Assembly: GCF_004799515.1 (NCBI RefSeq) | Contig: NZ_SSMX01000014.1 | Span: forward strand, 140,264-204,263 | Length of the DNA stretch: 64,000 bases | Reading direction: 5' to 3' | DNA from: Phenylobacterium sp. | GTDB lineage: Bacteria; Pseudomonadota; Alphaproteobacteria; Caulobacterales; Caulobacteraceae | Shown here: positions 35,210-44,079 of the stretch, piece after piece | Layout: each line of letters opens with the position of its first letter | Position numbering within the stretch: position 1 is the first letter of the stretch | Position numbers and translations under genes: made by a program | The notes under the pieces: generated by a model | Seen by the model: only the letters and a program-made list of their open reading frames with translations | Database searches by the model: none | Told to the model about the DNA's origin: nothing

Positions 35210-36304
35210 ATGGACCGCCGTCTGTTGGCCAAGACCGGGCGCTGGGCTGCGCTGCTGATGACGGGCGCGTCGCTGGCGGCCTGCGGCGGCGTCACGCCGA
35301 AGTACGCCGTGGGCATGGGGCCGGGCTCGGGCGCCCAGGCGGCGCGGCCGCCGTCGAACGGCAAGACCGGCACCAACGCCCCCTATCAGGTGGGCGGCAT
35401 CTGGTACGTGCCGCACGAGCAGCCGCACTATGACGAGACCGGCATCGCCTCCTGGTACGGCGACGCCTTCCAGCTGAAGGCGACCGCCGACGGCGAGATC
35501 TTCGACATGAACCAGTTCTCCGCGGCGCACACGACCCTGCCGCTGCCCTCGATGGTGGAGGTGACCAACCTCGACAACGGCCGCAAGATGGTGGTGCGGG
35601 TGAACGACCGCGGGCCCTTCGTGGGCGGGCGGATCATCGACCTCAGCCATGCCGCCGCGCGCGAGCTGGGCTACGACCGCGCCGGGATCGCCCATGTGCG
35701 GGTGCGCTACGTCGGGCCCGCGCCGCTGGCCGGGCCGGACGCCGGCGTGCGCTACGCCCAGGCGGCGCCGCCCATGGCGGTCCAAAGGGTCTCCACGCCG
35801 CGGATCGCAGGGCCCGACGATCTCGCCCCGACGTCCGATCGGCGCCGGCCGGCGGACGAGGACATCTTCGCCGACGCCGGACCGGCGGCCGCCGCGGCCG
35901 GGGCGGTCGCCATCGCGGTCACGCCCCTGGTCCCGCGGCCGCAGCCGGTGTCGGTGAGCTCGCTCGCGCCCCTGCCGAGCGCGCGCCCGGCCATCGCCGC
36001 GGCGCCCGACGTTCCCGACCAGGGCGGCCAGGCCGACGGCTTCCACGAGGCGCCGGCGACCCAGGCCTTCCGCATCCAGGCCGGCGCCTTCGGCGACCAG
36101 GAGAACGCCCGGCGCGCGGCGGCCCAGCTCGCCCCCGCCGGCGCGGCGACCATCGAGCCGTTCCAGCGCGGCGGCGTCACCCTCTACCTGGTGATCCTGC
36201 CCGGGCCGGCGGACGAGGCCGAGGCCTACGCCTTCCGCGACAAGATCGCCGGCGCGGGCTTCGCCGACGCGCGGGTGCTGCGCCCGCAGACGCCGTTGCA
36301 GTAG
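35210..36304 (+). CDS. rlpA: RlpA-like lipoprotein with DPBB and SPOR domains
   Basis: A 364-residue lipoprotein: lipobox LAAC with cysteine near residue 24, then the RlpA double-psi beta-barrel (TGIASWYGDAFQLKATADGEIF, AAHTTLPLPS, VRVNDRGPFVGGRIIDLSHAAARELG, about 75-170). A Pro/Ala-rich linker follows and a C-terminal SPOR domain (about 285-364, FRIQAGAFGDQENARRAAAQL). RlpA proteins bind or cleave denuded peptidoglycan at the division septum, and SPOR targets them there. In some species the barrel is a lytic transglycosylase; the catalytic Asp of NDRGPF is present. The gene heads the operon running into tmk. Confidence 0.93.
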   Translation: MDRRLLAKTGRWAALLMTGASLAACGGVTPKYAVGMGPGSGAQAARPPSNGKTGTNAPYQVGGIWYVPHEQPHYDETGIASWYGDAFQLKATADGEIFDMNQFSAAHTTLPLPSMVEVTNLDNGRKMVVRVNDRGPFVGGRIIDLSHAAARELGYDRAGIAHVRVRYVGPAPLAGPDAGVRYAQAAPPMAVQRVSTPRIAGPDDLAPTSDRRRPADEDIFADAGPAAAAAGAVAIAVTPLVPRPQPVSVSSLAPLPSARPAIAAAPDVPDQGGQADGFHEAPATQAFRIQAGAFGDQENARRAAAQLAPAGAATIEPFQRGGVTLYLVILPGPADEAEAYAFRDKIAGAGFADARVLRPQTPLQ

Positions 36305-36330
36305 GCCTGCGCTTACTGGACTTCGTGGAC

Positions 36331-36368
36331 GAACCGTCCATCTTGGACGGGTGGTCGATGGACGGTTC
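36331..36368 (+). promoter_or_regulatory. Start-codon inverted repeats of tmk
   Basis: GAACCGTCCAT (36331-36341) and ATGGACGGTTC (36358-36368) are a perfect 11-bp inverted repeat with a 16-base loop containing the GTG start. A second hairpin, CCGTCC (36334-36339) with GGACGG (36345-36350), uses the same left arm and excludes the first. Two mutually exclusive structures at a start site look like a translational switch, but could be fortuitous. Confidence 0.35.
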
Positions 36369-36986
36369 ATTACATTCGAAGGCGGCGAGGGGGCTGGGAA
36401 ATCCACCCAGCTCAAACGCCTCGCCGCGCGCCTGCAGGCGTCCGGCCGCGAGGTCGTGAGCACCCGCGAGCCCGGCGGCTCGCCCGGCGCCGAGGCGATC
36501 CGCGAACTGGTGCTGAACGGCGCCGCCGACCGCTGGAGCCCGGTCACCGAAACGCTGCTGATGTACGCCGCCCGCCGCGACCATGTGGAGCGGGTGATCC
36601 GTCCGGCCCTGGCGCGCGGGGCCTGGGTGGTGTGCGACCGCTTCGCCGATTCCACGCGGGCCTATCAGGGCGCGGCCGGCGGCGCGGACCCGGCGCTGAT
36701 CGCGGCGCTGGAGACCCACATCCTGGAGGCCACCCGGCCGGACCTGACGCTGATCTTCGACCTGCCGGTCGAGGAGGGCCTGGCGCGGGCGACCGCGCGG
36801 GCGGGCTCGGAGATGCGGTTCGAATCCAAGGGCCTGGCCTTCCACCGGCGGCTGCGCGCGGGCTTCCTGGCGATCGCCGAGGCCGAGCCGGAGCGCTGCG
36901 CGGCGATCGACGCCTCCGGGTCGCTGGAGGACGTGGAGGCCCGCGTCTGGGCCGCCGTCGAGGGGCGGCTGGCGGTCCATGGCTGA
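36351..36986 (+). CDS. tmk: Thymidylate kinase
   Basis: A 211-residue dTMP kinase. The P-loop is FEGGEGAGKSTQLKRLA (about 8-24). DR-type motif STREPGGSPGAEAIRELVL binds dTMP, and DRFADSTRAYQGAAGG is the conserved thymidine-binding segment. The start is a GTG at 36351, sitting between two inverted repeats. No ATG is available before the P-loop. The stop overlaps holB by eight bases, so the two genes are coupled; the operon continues to purN. Confidence 0.96.
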   Translation: MVDGRFITFEGGEGAGKSTQLKRLAARLQASGREVVSTREPGGSPGAEAIRELVLNGAADRWSPVTETLLMYAARRDHVERVIRPALARGAWVVCDRFADSTRAYQGAAGGADPALIAALETHILEATRPDLTLIFDLPVEEGLARATARAGSEMRFESKGLAFHRRLRAGFLAIAEAEPERCAAIDASGSLEDVEARVWAAVEGRLAVHG

Positions 36987-37977
36987 GCCGCGCCATCCCC
37001 GCGAGGTCTTCGACCTCACCGGCCATGAGGCGACGGAAGAGGCCTTCGAGGCCGCGCGGGCGCGGGGCCGGCTGCACCACGCCTGGCTGCTGACCGGGCC
37101 GGAAGGCGCGGGCAAGGCGACCTTCGCCTACCGCGCGGCGCGGCGGCTGCTGGGCGCGCCCGCCGACCCGGCCTATGGCGTGCTGGGCGCCAGTCCCGAC
37201 CATCCGGTCAGCCGCCAGGTCATCGCCCGCTCGCACCCCGACCTCTTTGTGCTGGAGCGCGTCGGCGAGGACGGCAAGGTCCGCAAGGTGATCCCGGTGG
37301 ACGAGGCCCGCGCGCTCTCGGAGTTCTTCTCCAAGTCGCCGGCCTCGGCGCCGCACCGGGTGGCGATTGTCGACGCCATCGACGACCTGAACGTCAACGC
37401 CGCCAACGCCATCCTGAAGACCCTGGAAGAGCCGCCGCCGCACGGGGTGCTGCTGATGGTCAGCCATTCGCCGGGGCGGCTGTTGCCGACCATCCGCTCG
37501 CGCTGCCGCCGGCTGGCCTTCGAACCCCTGCCGCTGGAAGCCGCCGCCGCCTTCGTCCGCGAACGCGAGGACGTCAGCGCCGAGGATGCGCTCAGGCTCG
37601 CCAAGATGGCCAATGGCGCGCCGGGCCGCGCCTGGGCGCTGGCCGGCGCCGGCGCCATCGCCATGGACGATGCGGCGCGCAGCCTCCTGGAAGACCTGCC
37701 GCGGCTGGACGAGGCGCTGGCGCTGTCCCTGGCCGACAGGTTCCGCGGCGGCGAGGGGATGGCGCAGTTCCAGCTGCTGTTCGACCGCCTGGCCGAGCGG
37801 GTGCACGGCTTCGCCGCCGAGCGGGCGCATCAGGGGATCGGCGGCCTGGACCGCTGGGCCGGCGCCTGGGAGACCCTGCAGCGCCTGCCGCGCGAGGCCG
37901 AGGCGCTGAACCTGGACCGGGCCGACGCGCTGTTCACCGCCCTTGGGGAGTTGCGCCAGGCGGCGCGGGCGGCCTAG
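36979..37977 (+). CDS. holB: DNA polymerase III subunit delta prime
   Basis: A 332-residue clamp-loader subunit of the AAA+ superfamily. The N-domain has AWLLTGPEGAGKATFAYRAAR (a P-loop with GKA instead of GKT, as common in non-hydrolysing delta prime) and a sensor-like NAANAILKTLEEPP motif with LMVSHSP and TIRSRCRRL, diagnostic of HolB. There is no cysteine cluster in the lid region, so the zinc module of enterobacterial delta prime is absent. The gene overlaps tmk by eight bases and precedes a TatD gene by nine. Confidence 0.95.
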   Translation: MAEPRHPREVFDLTGHEATEEAFEAARARGRLHHAWLLTGPEGAGKATFAYRAARRLLGAPADPAYGVLGASPDHPVSRQVIARSHPDLFVLERVGEDGKVRKVIPVDEARALSEFFSKSPASAPHRVAIVDAIDDLNVNAANAILKTLEEPPPHGVLLMVSHSPGRLLPTIRSRCRRLAFEPLPLEAAAAFVREREDVSAEDALRLAKMANGAPGRAWALAGAGAIAMDDAARSLLEDLPRLDEALALSLADRFRGGEGMAQFQLLFDRLAERVHGFAAERAHQGIGGLDRWAGAWETLQRLPREAEALNLDRADALFTALGELRQAARAA

Positions 37978-37986
37978 AGCCTGCCC

Positions 37987-38763
37987 ATGCTGATCGACAG
38001 CCATGTGAACCTGCACGCGCCGCAGTTCGACGAGGACCGCGAGGCCGTGATCGACCGCGCCCGGGCGGGCGGCGTTGGCCTGATGGTCAACATCTGCGAC
38101 CGGGTCTCCAACTGGGAGAAGGTCCGCGCCCTGGCCGATCAGCCGGACATCTGGGCGACGGTGGGCACCCATCCGCACGAGGCCAAGGAGGACCCGGACC
38201 TCGCGCCGGAGACGCTGATCGCGCTGGCCGCCGATCCGCGGGTGGTCGGCATCGGCGAGTGCGGCCTCGACTTCCACTATGACCTGAGCCCGCGCGAGGT
38301 TCAGGCCCAGGTGTTCCGCGCCCATGTGGCCGCGGCGCGGGAGACCGGCCTGCCGCTGGTGGTCCACACCCGCGAGGCCGACGACGTCATGGGCGACATC
38401 CTGGAAGCGGAATATGCGAAGGGGCCCTTTCGCCTGCTGATGCACTGCTACACGTCGGGACCTGAGCTGGCGCGGCGGGCCGCGGCGCTGGGCGCCTGGT
38501 TCTCGGTCTCCGGCATCGCCACCTTCAAGGCCGCCGAGGACGTGCGCGCGGTGATCGCCGACATGCCCGCCGAGCGGATCATCGTCGAGACCGACTGCCC
38601 CTATCTCGCGCCCACGCCCTACCGCGGCCGGCGCAACGAGCCGGCCTTTCTGCCGCACATCCTGGCCAAGCTGGCCGAGGTGCGCGGCTGGTCGCTGCAG
38701 GACGCCGAGGCGCGGACCGAGGACGCCTTCTTCGCCCTGTTCGACCGGATCCCTCGGCCATGA
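37987..38763 (+). CDS. TatD-family metal-dependent hydrolase
   Basis: A 258-residue TIM-barrel hydrolase of the TatD family: GTHPHEAK, GIGECGLDFHY, VVHTREADD, HCYTSG, and the late strand ETDCPYLAPTPYRGRRNEP are all in place. Family members have 3'-5' exonuclease activity and other proposed roles. The first metal motif reads DSHVNLH where most TatD proteins have DxHxH, so one His ligand is replaced by Asn. The stop overlaps the next gene by four bases. Probable co-expression with holB and purN. Confidence 0.9.
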   Translation: MLIDSHVNLHAPQFDEDREAVIDRARAGGVGLMVNICDRVSNWEKVRALADQPDIWATVGTHPHEAKEDPDLAPETLIALAADPRVVGIGECGLDFHYDLSPREVQAQVFRAHVAAARETGLPLVVHTREADDVMGDILEAEYAKGPFRLLMHCYTSGPELARRAAALGAWFSVSGIATFKAAEDVRAVIADMPAERIIVETDCPYLAPTPYRGRRNEPAFLPHILAKLAEVRGWSLQDAEARTEDAFFALFDRIPRP

Positions 38764-39599
38764 GCGGCGGGATGCTGGACTTCACCATCCTGGGCTGCGG
38801 CTCGTCCGGCGGCGTGCCGCGGGCCGACGGCGACTGGGGCGCCTGCGACCCCGCCGACGCCCGCAATGCGCGCCGGCGCTGTTCCCTGCTGGTCCGGCGC
38901 GCGGGGCGGGGACAGGGGCAGGGGCCCGAGGCGGAAACCACGCTGATCGTCGACACCTCGCCCGACCTGCGGCTGCAGACCGCCGAGGCCGGCGCAAAGC
39001 GGCTGGACGGCATCCTCTTGACCCACGACCACGCCGACCAGGTGCACGGGGTCGACGACGTCCGCGCCTTCTTCATCCGCCAGCGGGCCAAGATCCCCTG
39101 CCACATGGACGCGGCGACGGACGCCTCGATGATGCGGCGCTTCGGCTACATCTTCGAAGCCGAGGGCGGCTATCCGGCGATCTGCGAGCGGCGGCCGATC
39201 CCGGCGCACGGGACGCCCTGGGCCGTGGACGGCCCGTCGGGGGCTATCCCCGTGGTGACCTTCGACCAGGACCACGGCGGGGTGCGCTCAGTCGGCTACC
39301 GGTTCGGCGGCGTGGCCTATTCCAGCGACGTGGTGGCCCTGGACGAGCGCGCCTTCGAAGCCCTGGCCGGCCTGGACGTCTGGATCGTCGACGCCCTGCG
39401 CCACCGGCCGCACCCGACCCACGCGCATGTGGCCTTGGCGCTGGAATGGATCGCGCGGCTGAAGCCGAGGCGGGCGATCCTCACCAACCTGCACATCGAC
39501 CTCGACTATGGGGCGCTCAAGGCCGAGCTGCCGCCGGGTGTGGAACCGGCCTTCGACGGCCTTTCCTTTTCACATGAACTCAGCGGCAAATTCTCGTGA
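38760..39599 (+). CDS. PhnP-like metallo-beta-lactamase fold hydrolase
   Basis: A 279-residue MBL-fold protein. GCGSSGGVPR begins the domain, the first metal site is LLTHDHADQVHGVDDV (HxHxDH type), and later ligands lie in DQDHGGV, YSSDV and ALRHRPHPTHA. The pattern HDHADQ...GVDD is shared with PhnP phosphodiesterases acting on cyclic ribose phosphates, though this lineage is not in a phn operon. A Gly/Gln-rich insertion (GRGQGQGPEAE) sits near residue 50. Its ATG overlaps the tatD stop (ATGA) and its stop overlaps the GTG of purN (GTGA). Confidence 0.88.
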   Translation: MSGGMLDFTILGCGSSGGVPRADGDWGACDPADARNARRRCSLLVRRAGRGQGQGPEAETTLIVDTSPDLRLQTAEAGAKRLDGILLTHDHADQVHGVDDVRAFFIRQRAKIPCHMDAATDASMMRRFGYIFEAEGGYPAICERRPIPAHGTPWAVDGPSGAIPVVTFDQDHGGVRSVGYRFGGVAYSSDVVALDERAFEALAGLDVWIVDALRHRPHPTHAHVALALEWIARLKPRRAILTNLHIDLDYGALKAELPPGVEPAFDGLSFSHELSGKFS

Positions 39600-40195
39600 T
39601 TTCAAAGCCGCTTAAGCTTGGTTTCCTCGCATCCGGAAACGGCTCTAGCGCCCGCGCCATCGTGGCGGCGGCGCGGGCCGGGACCCTGGACGCCGAACCG
39701 CGCCTTCTGGTCAGCAACAACCGCAGCGCCCCCGCCCTGGCCTTCGCGGCGGAGCAGGGGATCGCGGCGCTCTCGGTCCCGACCCAGGCCGACCCACCGG
39801 CCGCCGACGCCAGGCTGGCCGAAGCCATGACGGCGCATGGAGTCGAGCTCATCGTGCTCTCCGGCTACCTGCGCGAGCTCGGGCCGCAGATCCAGGCGCG
39901 CTATGCCGGCCGTATCCTCAACATCCATCCGGGCCCGCTGCCGCAATTCGGCGGCCATGGGATGTACGGCCGCCGTGTGCATGAGGCGGTGATCGCCGCC
40001 GGCGTAGCCGAGAGCGGCATCGTCATCCATCTGGTGGACGGCGAATACGACCGAGGCCCGGCGATCGCGCGGCGCACCGTGCCCGTCGAACCCGGCGATA
40101 CGGCCGAGACCCTTGAAGCCCGGGTCACCGGGCTGGAGCCGGGATTCTTCGTGGAGACCCTCAGTCGGATCGCGGCCGGCGAGATCGTCCTCTGA
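39596..40195 (+). CDS. purN: Phosphoribosylglycinamide formyltransferase
   Basis: A 199-residue GART transferring formyl from 10-formyl-THF to GAR in purine synthesis. It keeps N-terminal FLASGNGSSARAIV, LIVLSGYLRELG, the catalytic NIHPGPLP (Asn and His) and the Asp-bearing loop IHLVDGEYDRGPAI. The segment FGGHGMYGRRVHEAVIA resembles the Bacteroidetes-type PurN more than E. coli PurN. The GTG start at 39596 overlaps the stop of the MBL gene, so translation is coupled. Last gene of the tmk-holB operon. No purM neighbour is present. Confidence 0.85.
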   Translation: MISKPLKLGFLASGNGSSARAIVAAARAGTLDAEPRLLVSNNRSAPALAFAAEQGIAALSVPTQADPPAADARLAEAMTAHGVELIVLSGYLRELGPQIQARYAGRILNIHPGPLPQFGGHGMYGRRVHEAVIAAGVAESGIVIHLVDGEYDRGPAIARRTVPVEPGDTAETLEARVTGLEPGFFVETLSRIAAGEIVL

Positions 40196-40260
40196 AGCGC
40201 GGCTTGTGCGGCGCGCACATCCGTAACAGCTTAACGGCCAACATTTCGGGAGGACAGAAC

Positions 40261-40986
40261 ATGAACCCCATCAAAGCGACAGCGGCGGCCTTGGGCCTGG
40301 CGCTGGCGATGACCGCGGCGACCGCGGTGGCGCAGACGCCGGCCGGGCCGCCGCCGGACGCGGTCAGCGACCCGTCGCTGAAGGGCCCCGACGTCGTGAA
40401 GTTCATGGGCCTCAAGCCCGGCGACAAGGTCGCCGACATCGTGCCGGGCAAGTTCGCGCGCCTGTTCAGCGTGACCGTCGGGCCGAAGGGCAAGGTCTAC
40501 GCCGTTGAGGTCGCCGAGGTGGTCAAGGTCCATCCGGCCGCCTTGACCGGCATGCAGGCCCTGGCGGCCGCGGTCCCGGACAAGAACCTCGAGGTCACGT
40601 CGCCGCCGGTGAACGCCCTGGCGCTGCCCAAGGGCCTGGACGCGGTGTTCATCCGCCAGAACTACCACGATCTCTACGACCCGTTCATGGGGCCGGCCGA
40701 TGTGCCGGGGTTCAACAAGGCGGTCTATGACGCCCTGAAGCCCGGCGGCGAATTCGTCATCCTGGACCACGCGGCGGCCAAGGGTTCGGGCGTCGACGCC
40801 ACCAACACGTTGCACCGGATCGATCCGGACCGCGTGATCGCCGATGTCGTCAAGGCCGGCTTCAAGCTGGAGGCGCAGAGCGACATCTTCGCCAATCCGG
40901 CCGACGACCGCTCCAAGAACGTCTTCGCGCCGGGCCTGCGGGGCCAGACCGACCAGTTCCTGTTCAAGTTCCGCAAGCCGAAGTGA
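40261..40986 (+). CDS. Exported methyltransferase-like protein (COG4798 type)
   Basis: A 241-residue protein with a clear signal peptide (IKATAAALGLALAMTAATAVAQ, cleavage near 25) and a class I methyltransferase-like body: GLKPGDKVADIVPG at the SAM-binding position, VDEV-like turn YAVEVAEV, and NYHDLYDPFMG. The exported location is odd for a SAM enzyme because SAM is cytoplasmic; this family may bind something else or be inactive. GGGAGGACAGAAC precedes the ATG. It follows purN but likely has its own promoter. Confidence 0.8.
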   Translation: MNPIKATAAALGLALAMTAATAVAQTPAGPPPDAVSDPSLKGPDVVKFMGLKPGDKVADIVPGKFARLFSVTVGPKGKVYAVEVAEVVKVHPAALTGMQALAAAVPDKNLEVTSPPVNALALPKGLDAVFIRQNYHDLYDPFMGPADVPGFNKAVYDALKPGGEFVILDHAAAKGSGVDATNTLHRIDPDRVIADVVKAGFKLEAQSDIFANPADDRSKNVFAPGLRGQTDQFLFKFRKPK

Positions 40987-41060
40987 GGATCGGGGCCCAA
41001 GGGCGGCCCGGAACCGCCCGATGGCCTGTCTCATAATTTCCGATAATCTTCCTTAGGCGC

Positions 41061-41105
41061 AAAATACCGGGGCCGAGGCAGGCATGTCCCTTTCGCCGAC
41101 CCCGG
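41061..41105 (-). terminator. Terminator after the exported hypothetical gene
   Basis: On the minus strand CCGGGGTCGG and CTCGGCCCCGG form a stem of about 9-10 bp around a long AAAGGGACATG-containing loop, followed by TATTTTG. It begins two to three bases after the stop of the gene ending at 41108. The long loop lowers confidence. Confidence 0.45.
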
Positions 41106-41107
41106 CC

Positions 41108-41878
41108 CTACTGACGTTCGGCGGCCTTGAGGATGGTCGGCGCGAGGTCGCGCAGCGACGGCGGCAACCGCATCGTGAGCATCGTCAGGCTGTTGTCGCC
41201 GTCCTTTTCCATCTTCGCGAAACCGACGATCGGCTGGCCGCTCTTCAGGAGCCGGCTGTGCGTGCCGAGGCCATCCTTCCGCGCCGGCGTCTCGAACTCG
41301 ACCAGCAATGGCCTGAGGCGGACCATCCGGTCGCTCGGGTACGGCCCCTTGGGAAACTCGCGCGCCGCATCGAAGGTCTTGTCGACATCGAGCTGGTTGG
41401 CGATCACCTGCCGCACATAGGTGGCTTGGGTGGGAAAGATCCGCGCGGCGATGGCGGCGACCTCGAAGCGGCCCGAGGTGCCGCCGTCCGAGACGCTGAG
41501 CTGGATCGCGGCGCCGGACAAGCCGGGCGCGCCGGATTTCAGGAGGTCCGAGCCGTCATGCGGCTCCGGCGTGACGTACAGGCTGCTTCCGTTCGAACCG
41601 TAGAGGCCGAAGCAGTTCCAGCCCCGGGGCGCCAGCACGCCCAGAGCCACGTCCTCGCCCGCGGCGTAGAAGGCCAGCCGCCCGGCGACCGCCGCCGGAG
41701 CCCTGGGCGCGACCTTCGGCGCCGCCGGAGCCGCCTGCGGCCCGAGCTGGCCGTCCGAGCGGCAGCCTACAAACGGAACCGGGCTCGTCGCTTTTGTCTC
41801 CGGCGCCGCCCTGGAAGCACCCGCGACGCCCAGCACGGCGGCGGCGAAAGCCCCGGGTATGATCCATGACGTCCGCAT
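41108..41878 (-). CDS. Exported hypothetical protein
   Basis: A 256-residue protein with a signal peptide (WIIPGAFAAAVLGVAGASRAA) and two cysteines in the mature part (VGCRSDGQ, NCFGLYG) that may form a disulfide. The body has a beta-rich pattern (RLAFYAAGEDVALGVLAPRGWNC) and a C-terminal helix region with PSLRDLAPTILKAAERQ. No catalytic motif or known domain is recognised. Divergent from the amidohydrolase gene, with about 90 bp between. Confidence 0.7.
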   Translation of the reverse strand: MRTSWIIPGAFAAAVLGVAGASRAAPETKATSPVPFVGCRSDGQLGPQAAPAAPKVAPRAPAAVAGRLAFYAAGEDVALGVLAPRGWNCFGLYGSNGSSLYVTPEPHDGSDLLKSGAPGLSGAAIQLSVSDGGTSGRFEVAAIAARIFPTQATYVRQVIANQLDVDKTFDAAREFPKGPYPSDRMVRLRPLLVEFETPARKDGLGTHSRLLKSGQPIVGFAKMEKDGDNSLTMLTMRLPPSLRDLAPTILKAAERQ

Positions 41879-41968
41879 ATTCGCCTCACCACGCTGCGGG
41901 CTCCCGCGCCGCTACGATCTGGGATAGGCCTCATAGCGCACGAACCGCACAAAGGTGTTTCGAGACCC

Positions 41969-43981
41969 ATGCGCCGCACCGTCCTCGCCGCCGCCATCCT
42001 CTCGCTCGCCGCCGTGGCGGGCGCGTCCCGGGCGGCGCAGGAGCACGGCCGCTACGCCACCTATTCGCTGCTGCATGAGATCGGTTCGGAGACCTACGAC
42101 CTGACCGCCACGCCGGCCGGCGCCGAGATGACGGTCCGCGCCACGCTGTCCGACCGCGGCGCGACGCGGGCCAGCGCCTGGACGTTGCGGACCGGCCCGG
42201 GCTTCGCGCCGGTCGTCCTGGAGCAGAAACGCGACGGCGCGCCGGCTGACGAGGTTTGGCGCACCGAGGTCAATGGGCGCGCGGCCACCGTCGAAGAACC
42301 GAGCGGCCGCCGCGCCTTCGCCCCGCCCCCGACGGCCTACGTCGGCTTTCCGCTCATGCCGGCGGCGCTGCAGATGACCATGATGCGCTATTGGCTGGCG
42401 CACGGTCGGCCCGCGGACCTGCCGATCCTGCGCGCCAGCGACCTGGCGCCGCCGCTGGAGATCCGCCAGGCCGGCGTGGACAAGGTGAAGCTGCCGTCCG
42501 GCGCTGCGCGGCTGACCCGCTACACGGTGGCCAACCTGCTGTTTGGGCGCGAGGTCCTGTGGATGGACGCCCAGGGCCGCCTCGCCGCGGTCATGACCTT
42601 CGCCGGCGGCCTGCCGCAGGAGCAGGTGCTGGAGGCCTATCGTCCGGCCTTCGACGCGCTGGTGGCCAGCGGCGTGCGCCAGGAGATGGCCGACCTCGAT
42701 GAGCTGGACCGCCAGGTCCGCCCCGAGGCGACCGGGACCTTCGCCATCGTGGGCGCGCGGCTGATCGACGGGACCGGCGCGGCGCCGATCGCCGATTCGG
42801 TGGTGCTGGTGCGGGACGGCCGGATCGCGGCGGTTGGCGCGCGAGGCGCCGTCGCCCTGCCCGCCGGCGTCAAAGTCGTTAACGCCGCGGGCCTGTCGGT
42901 GCTGCCGGGCCTCTGGGAGATGCACTCGCACTACTCCGGCGTGGAGTTCGGCCCGGCGCTGATGGCGGCGGGCGTGACGACGGCGCGCGACTGCGGCGGC
43001 GAGTTCGGCTTCCTGACCGCCGTGCGGCGCAAGATCGACCGGGAGCATGCGCTGGGCCCGCGCCTGCTGCTGGCCGGCTTGATCGACTCCGGCGGTCCCC
43101 TCGGCTTCGGCGCCGTCGACGCCGAGACCCCGGCGGAAGGCGTCGCCGCCGTGGACCGCTACGCCGACGCCGGCTTCCTGCAGATCAAGGTCTACACCCA
43201 GATCCAGCCGGACGTGCTGAAGGCCATCGCCGCCGAGGCGCACCGGCGCGGCCTGACGGTCACCGGCCATGTGCCGGCCGCGGTCGACGCCTTCGGCGGC
43301 ATCGCCGACGGCATGGACCAGATAAACCACCTGCAGTTCGTCACCCGCGCCATGCTTCCGGAAGGCTCCAACGGCCCGGTCGATCTCTCAAGCGATCGCG
43401 CCAAGAAACTGATCGCCTTGATGAAAGAGCGCCAGATCGTGATCGATCCCACCGAGGGCTGGGGCGAGATGGGCGGCCATCCGAAGGCGGTCAGCGCGCG
43501 GACCTTGGAGCCCGGCCTGGACGCCGCGCCCTTCACCCTGGCCTCAAAGTTCGAGGCGATGGGCGGCCCCGGCGACGCGGCGGGCCTACGCGCGCGGATC
43601 GCCGCCAACGGCCGGGTGATCAAGGCGCTCTATGACGCCGGCGTGCCCATCGTGGCCGGCAGCGACACCGGCCTGATCGGCTATGGAATCGACCGCGAGC
43701 TGGAGCTCTACGTCGCCGCCGGCCTGCCGCCGATGGCCGCGATCCAGACGGCGACCCTCGGGGCAGCGCGGGCCATGCGGCTCGACAAGGACTCCGGCTC
43801 GGTGGAGGCCGGCAAGCGCGCCGACCTGGTGCTGGTGGAGGGCGACCCGCTGGCCAACATCAGCGACCTGCGCCGGGTGGTGAAGGTGGTGCGGGCCGGC
43901 GAACTCTACGACAGCGCCGCCCTGGGCCGCAGCGTGGGCTTCCACCGCACCCACGGCCCGGTCCCGCCGCACGGGGCGTGA
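41969..43981 (+). CDS. Exported amidohydrolase (imidazolonepropionase-like)
   Basis: A 670-residue protein with a signal peptide (RTVLAAAILSLAAVAGASRAA). Residues about 20-250 form an N-terminal beta-rich domain of unknown role. The amidohydrolase domain (about 255-660) shows the pre-barrel IVGARLIDGTGA, the metal motif MHSHYSG (HxH), TVTGHVPA, NHLQFV, the AGSDTGL aspartate and the closing GSVEAGKRADLVLVEGDPL. This is the class of secreted dipeptidase/imidazolonepropionase-like enzymes; substrate is not readable. Only the strand-1 and Asp ligands are certain by eye. Confidence 0.87.
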   Translation: MRRTVLAAAILSLAAVAGASRAAQEHGRYATYSLLHEIGSETYDLTATPAGAEMTVRATLSDRGATRASAWTLRTGPGFAPVVLEQKRDGAPADEVWRTEVNGRAATVEEPSGRRAFAPPPTAYVGFPLMPAALQMTMMRYWLAHGRPADLPILRASDLAPPLEIRQAGVDKVKLPSGAARLTRYTVANLLFGREVLWMDAQGRLAAVMTFAGGLPQEQVLEAYRPAFDALVASGVRQEMADLDELDRQVRPEATGTFAIVGARLIDGTGAAPIADSVVLVRDGRIAAVGARGAVALPAGVKVVNAAGLSVLPGLWEMHSHYSGVEFGPALMAAGVTTARDCGGEFGFLTAVRRKIDREHALGPRLLLAGLIDSGGPLGFGAVDAETPAEGVAAVDRYADAGFLQIKVYTQIQPDVLKAIAAEAHRRGLTVTGHVPAAVDAFGGIADGMDQINHLQFVTRAMLPEGSNGPVDLSSDRAKKLIALMKERQIVIDPTEGWGEMGGHPKAVSARTLEPGLDAAPFTLASKFEAMGGPGDAAGLRARIAANGRVIKALYDAGVPIVAGSDTGLIGYGIDRELELYVAAGLPPMAAIQTATLGAARAMRLDKDSGSVEAGKRADLVLVEGDPLANISDLRRVVKVVRAGELYDSAALGRSVGFHRTHGPVPPHGA

Positions 43982-44079
43982 GGTCGCGGCTCCTTTTCAC
44001 AGGCGCGGGCTGTTCGGCGCTTGCGCGGCGCGAGGGACAACCTACCTTGAGCGTGAGGGCGAGACTGAAGAGGATCACC

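Noticed and set aside
36544..38658. 704-residue minus-strand frame spanning tmk, holB and tatD
   Set aside because: Crosses three confidently assigned coupled genes; composition is low-complexity and no motif is recognisable.
40987..41060. Intrinsic terminator after the exported methyltransferase-like gene
   Set aside because: A GGGCGG/CCGCCC stem exists but is not followed by a T-run; too weak to call.
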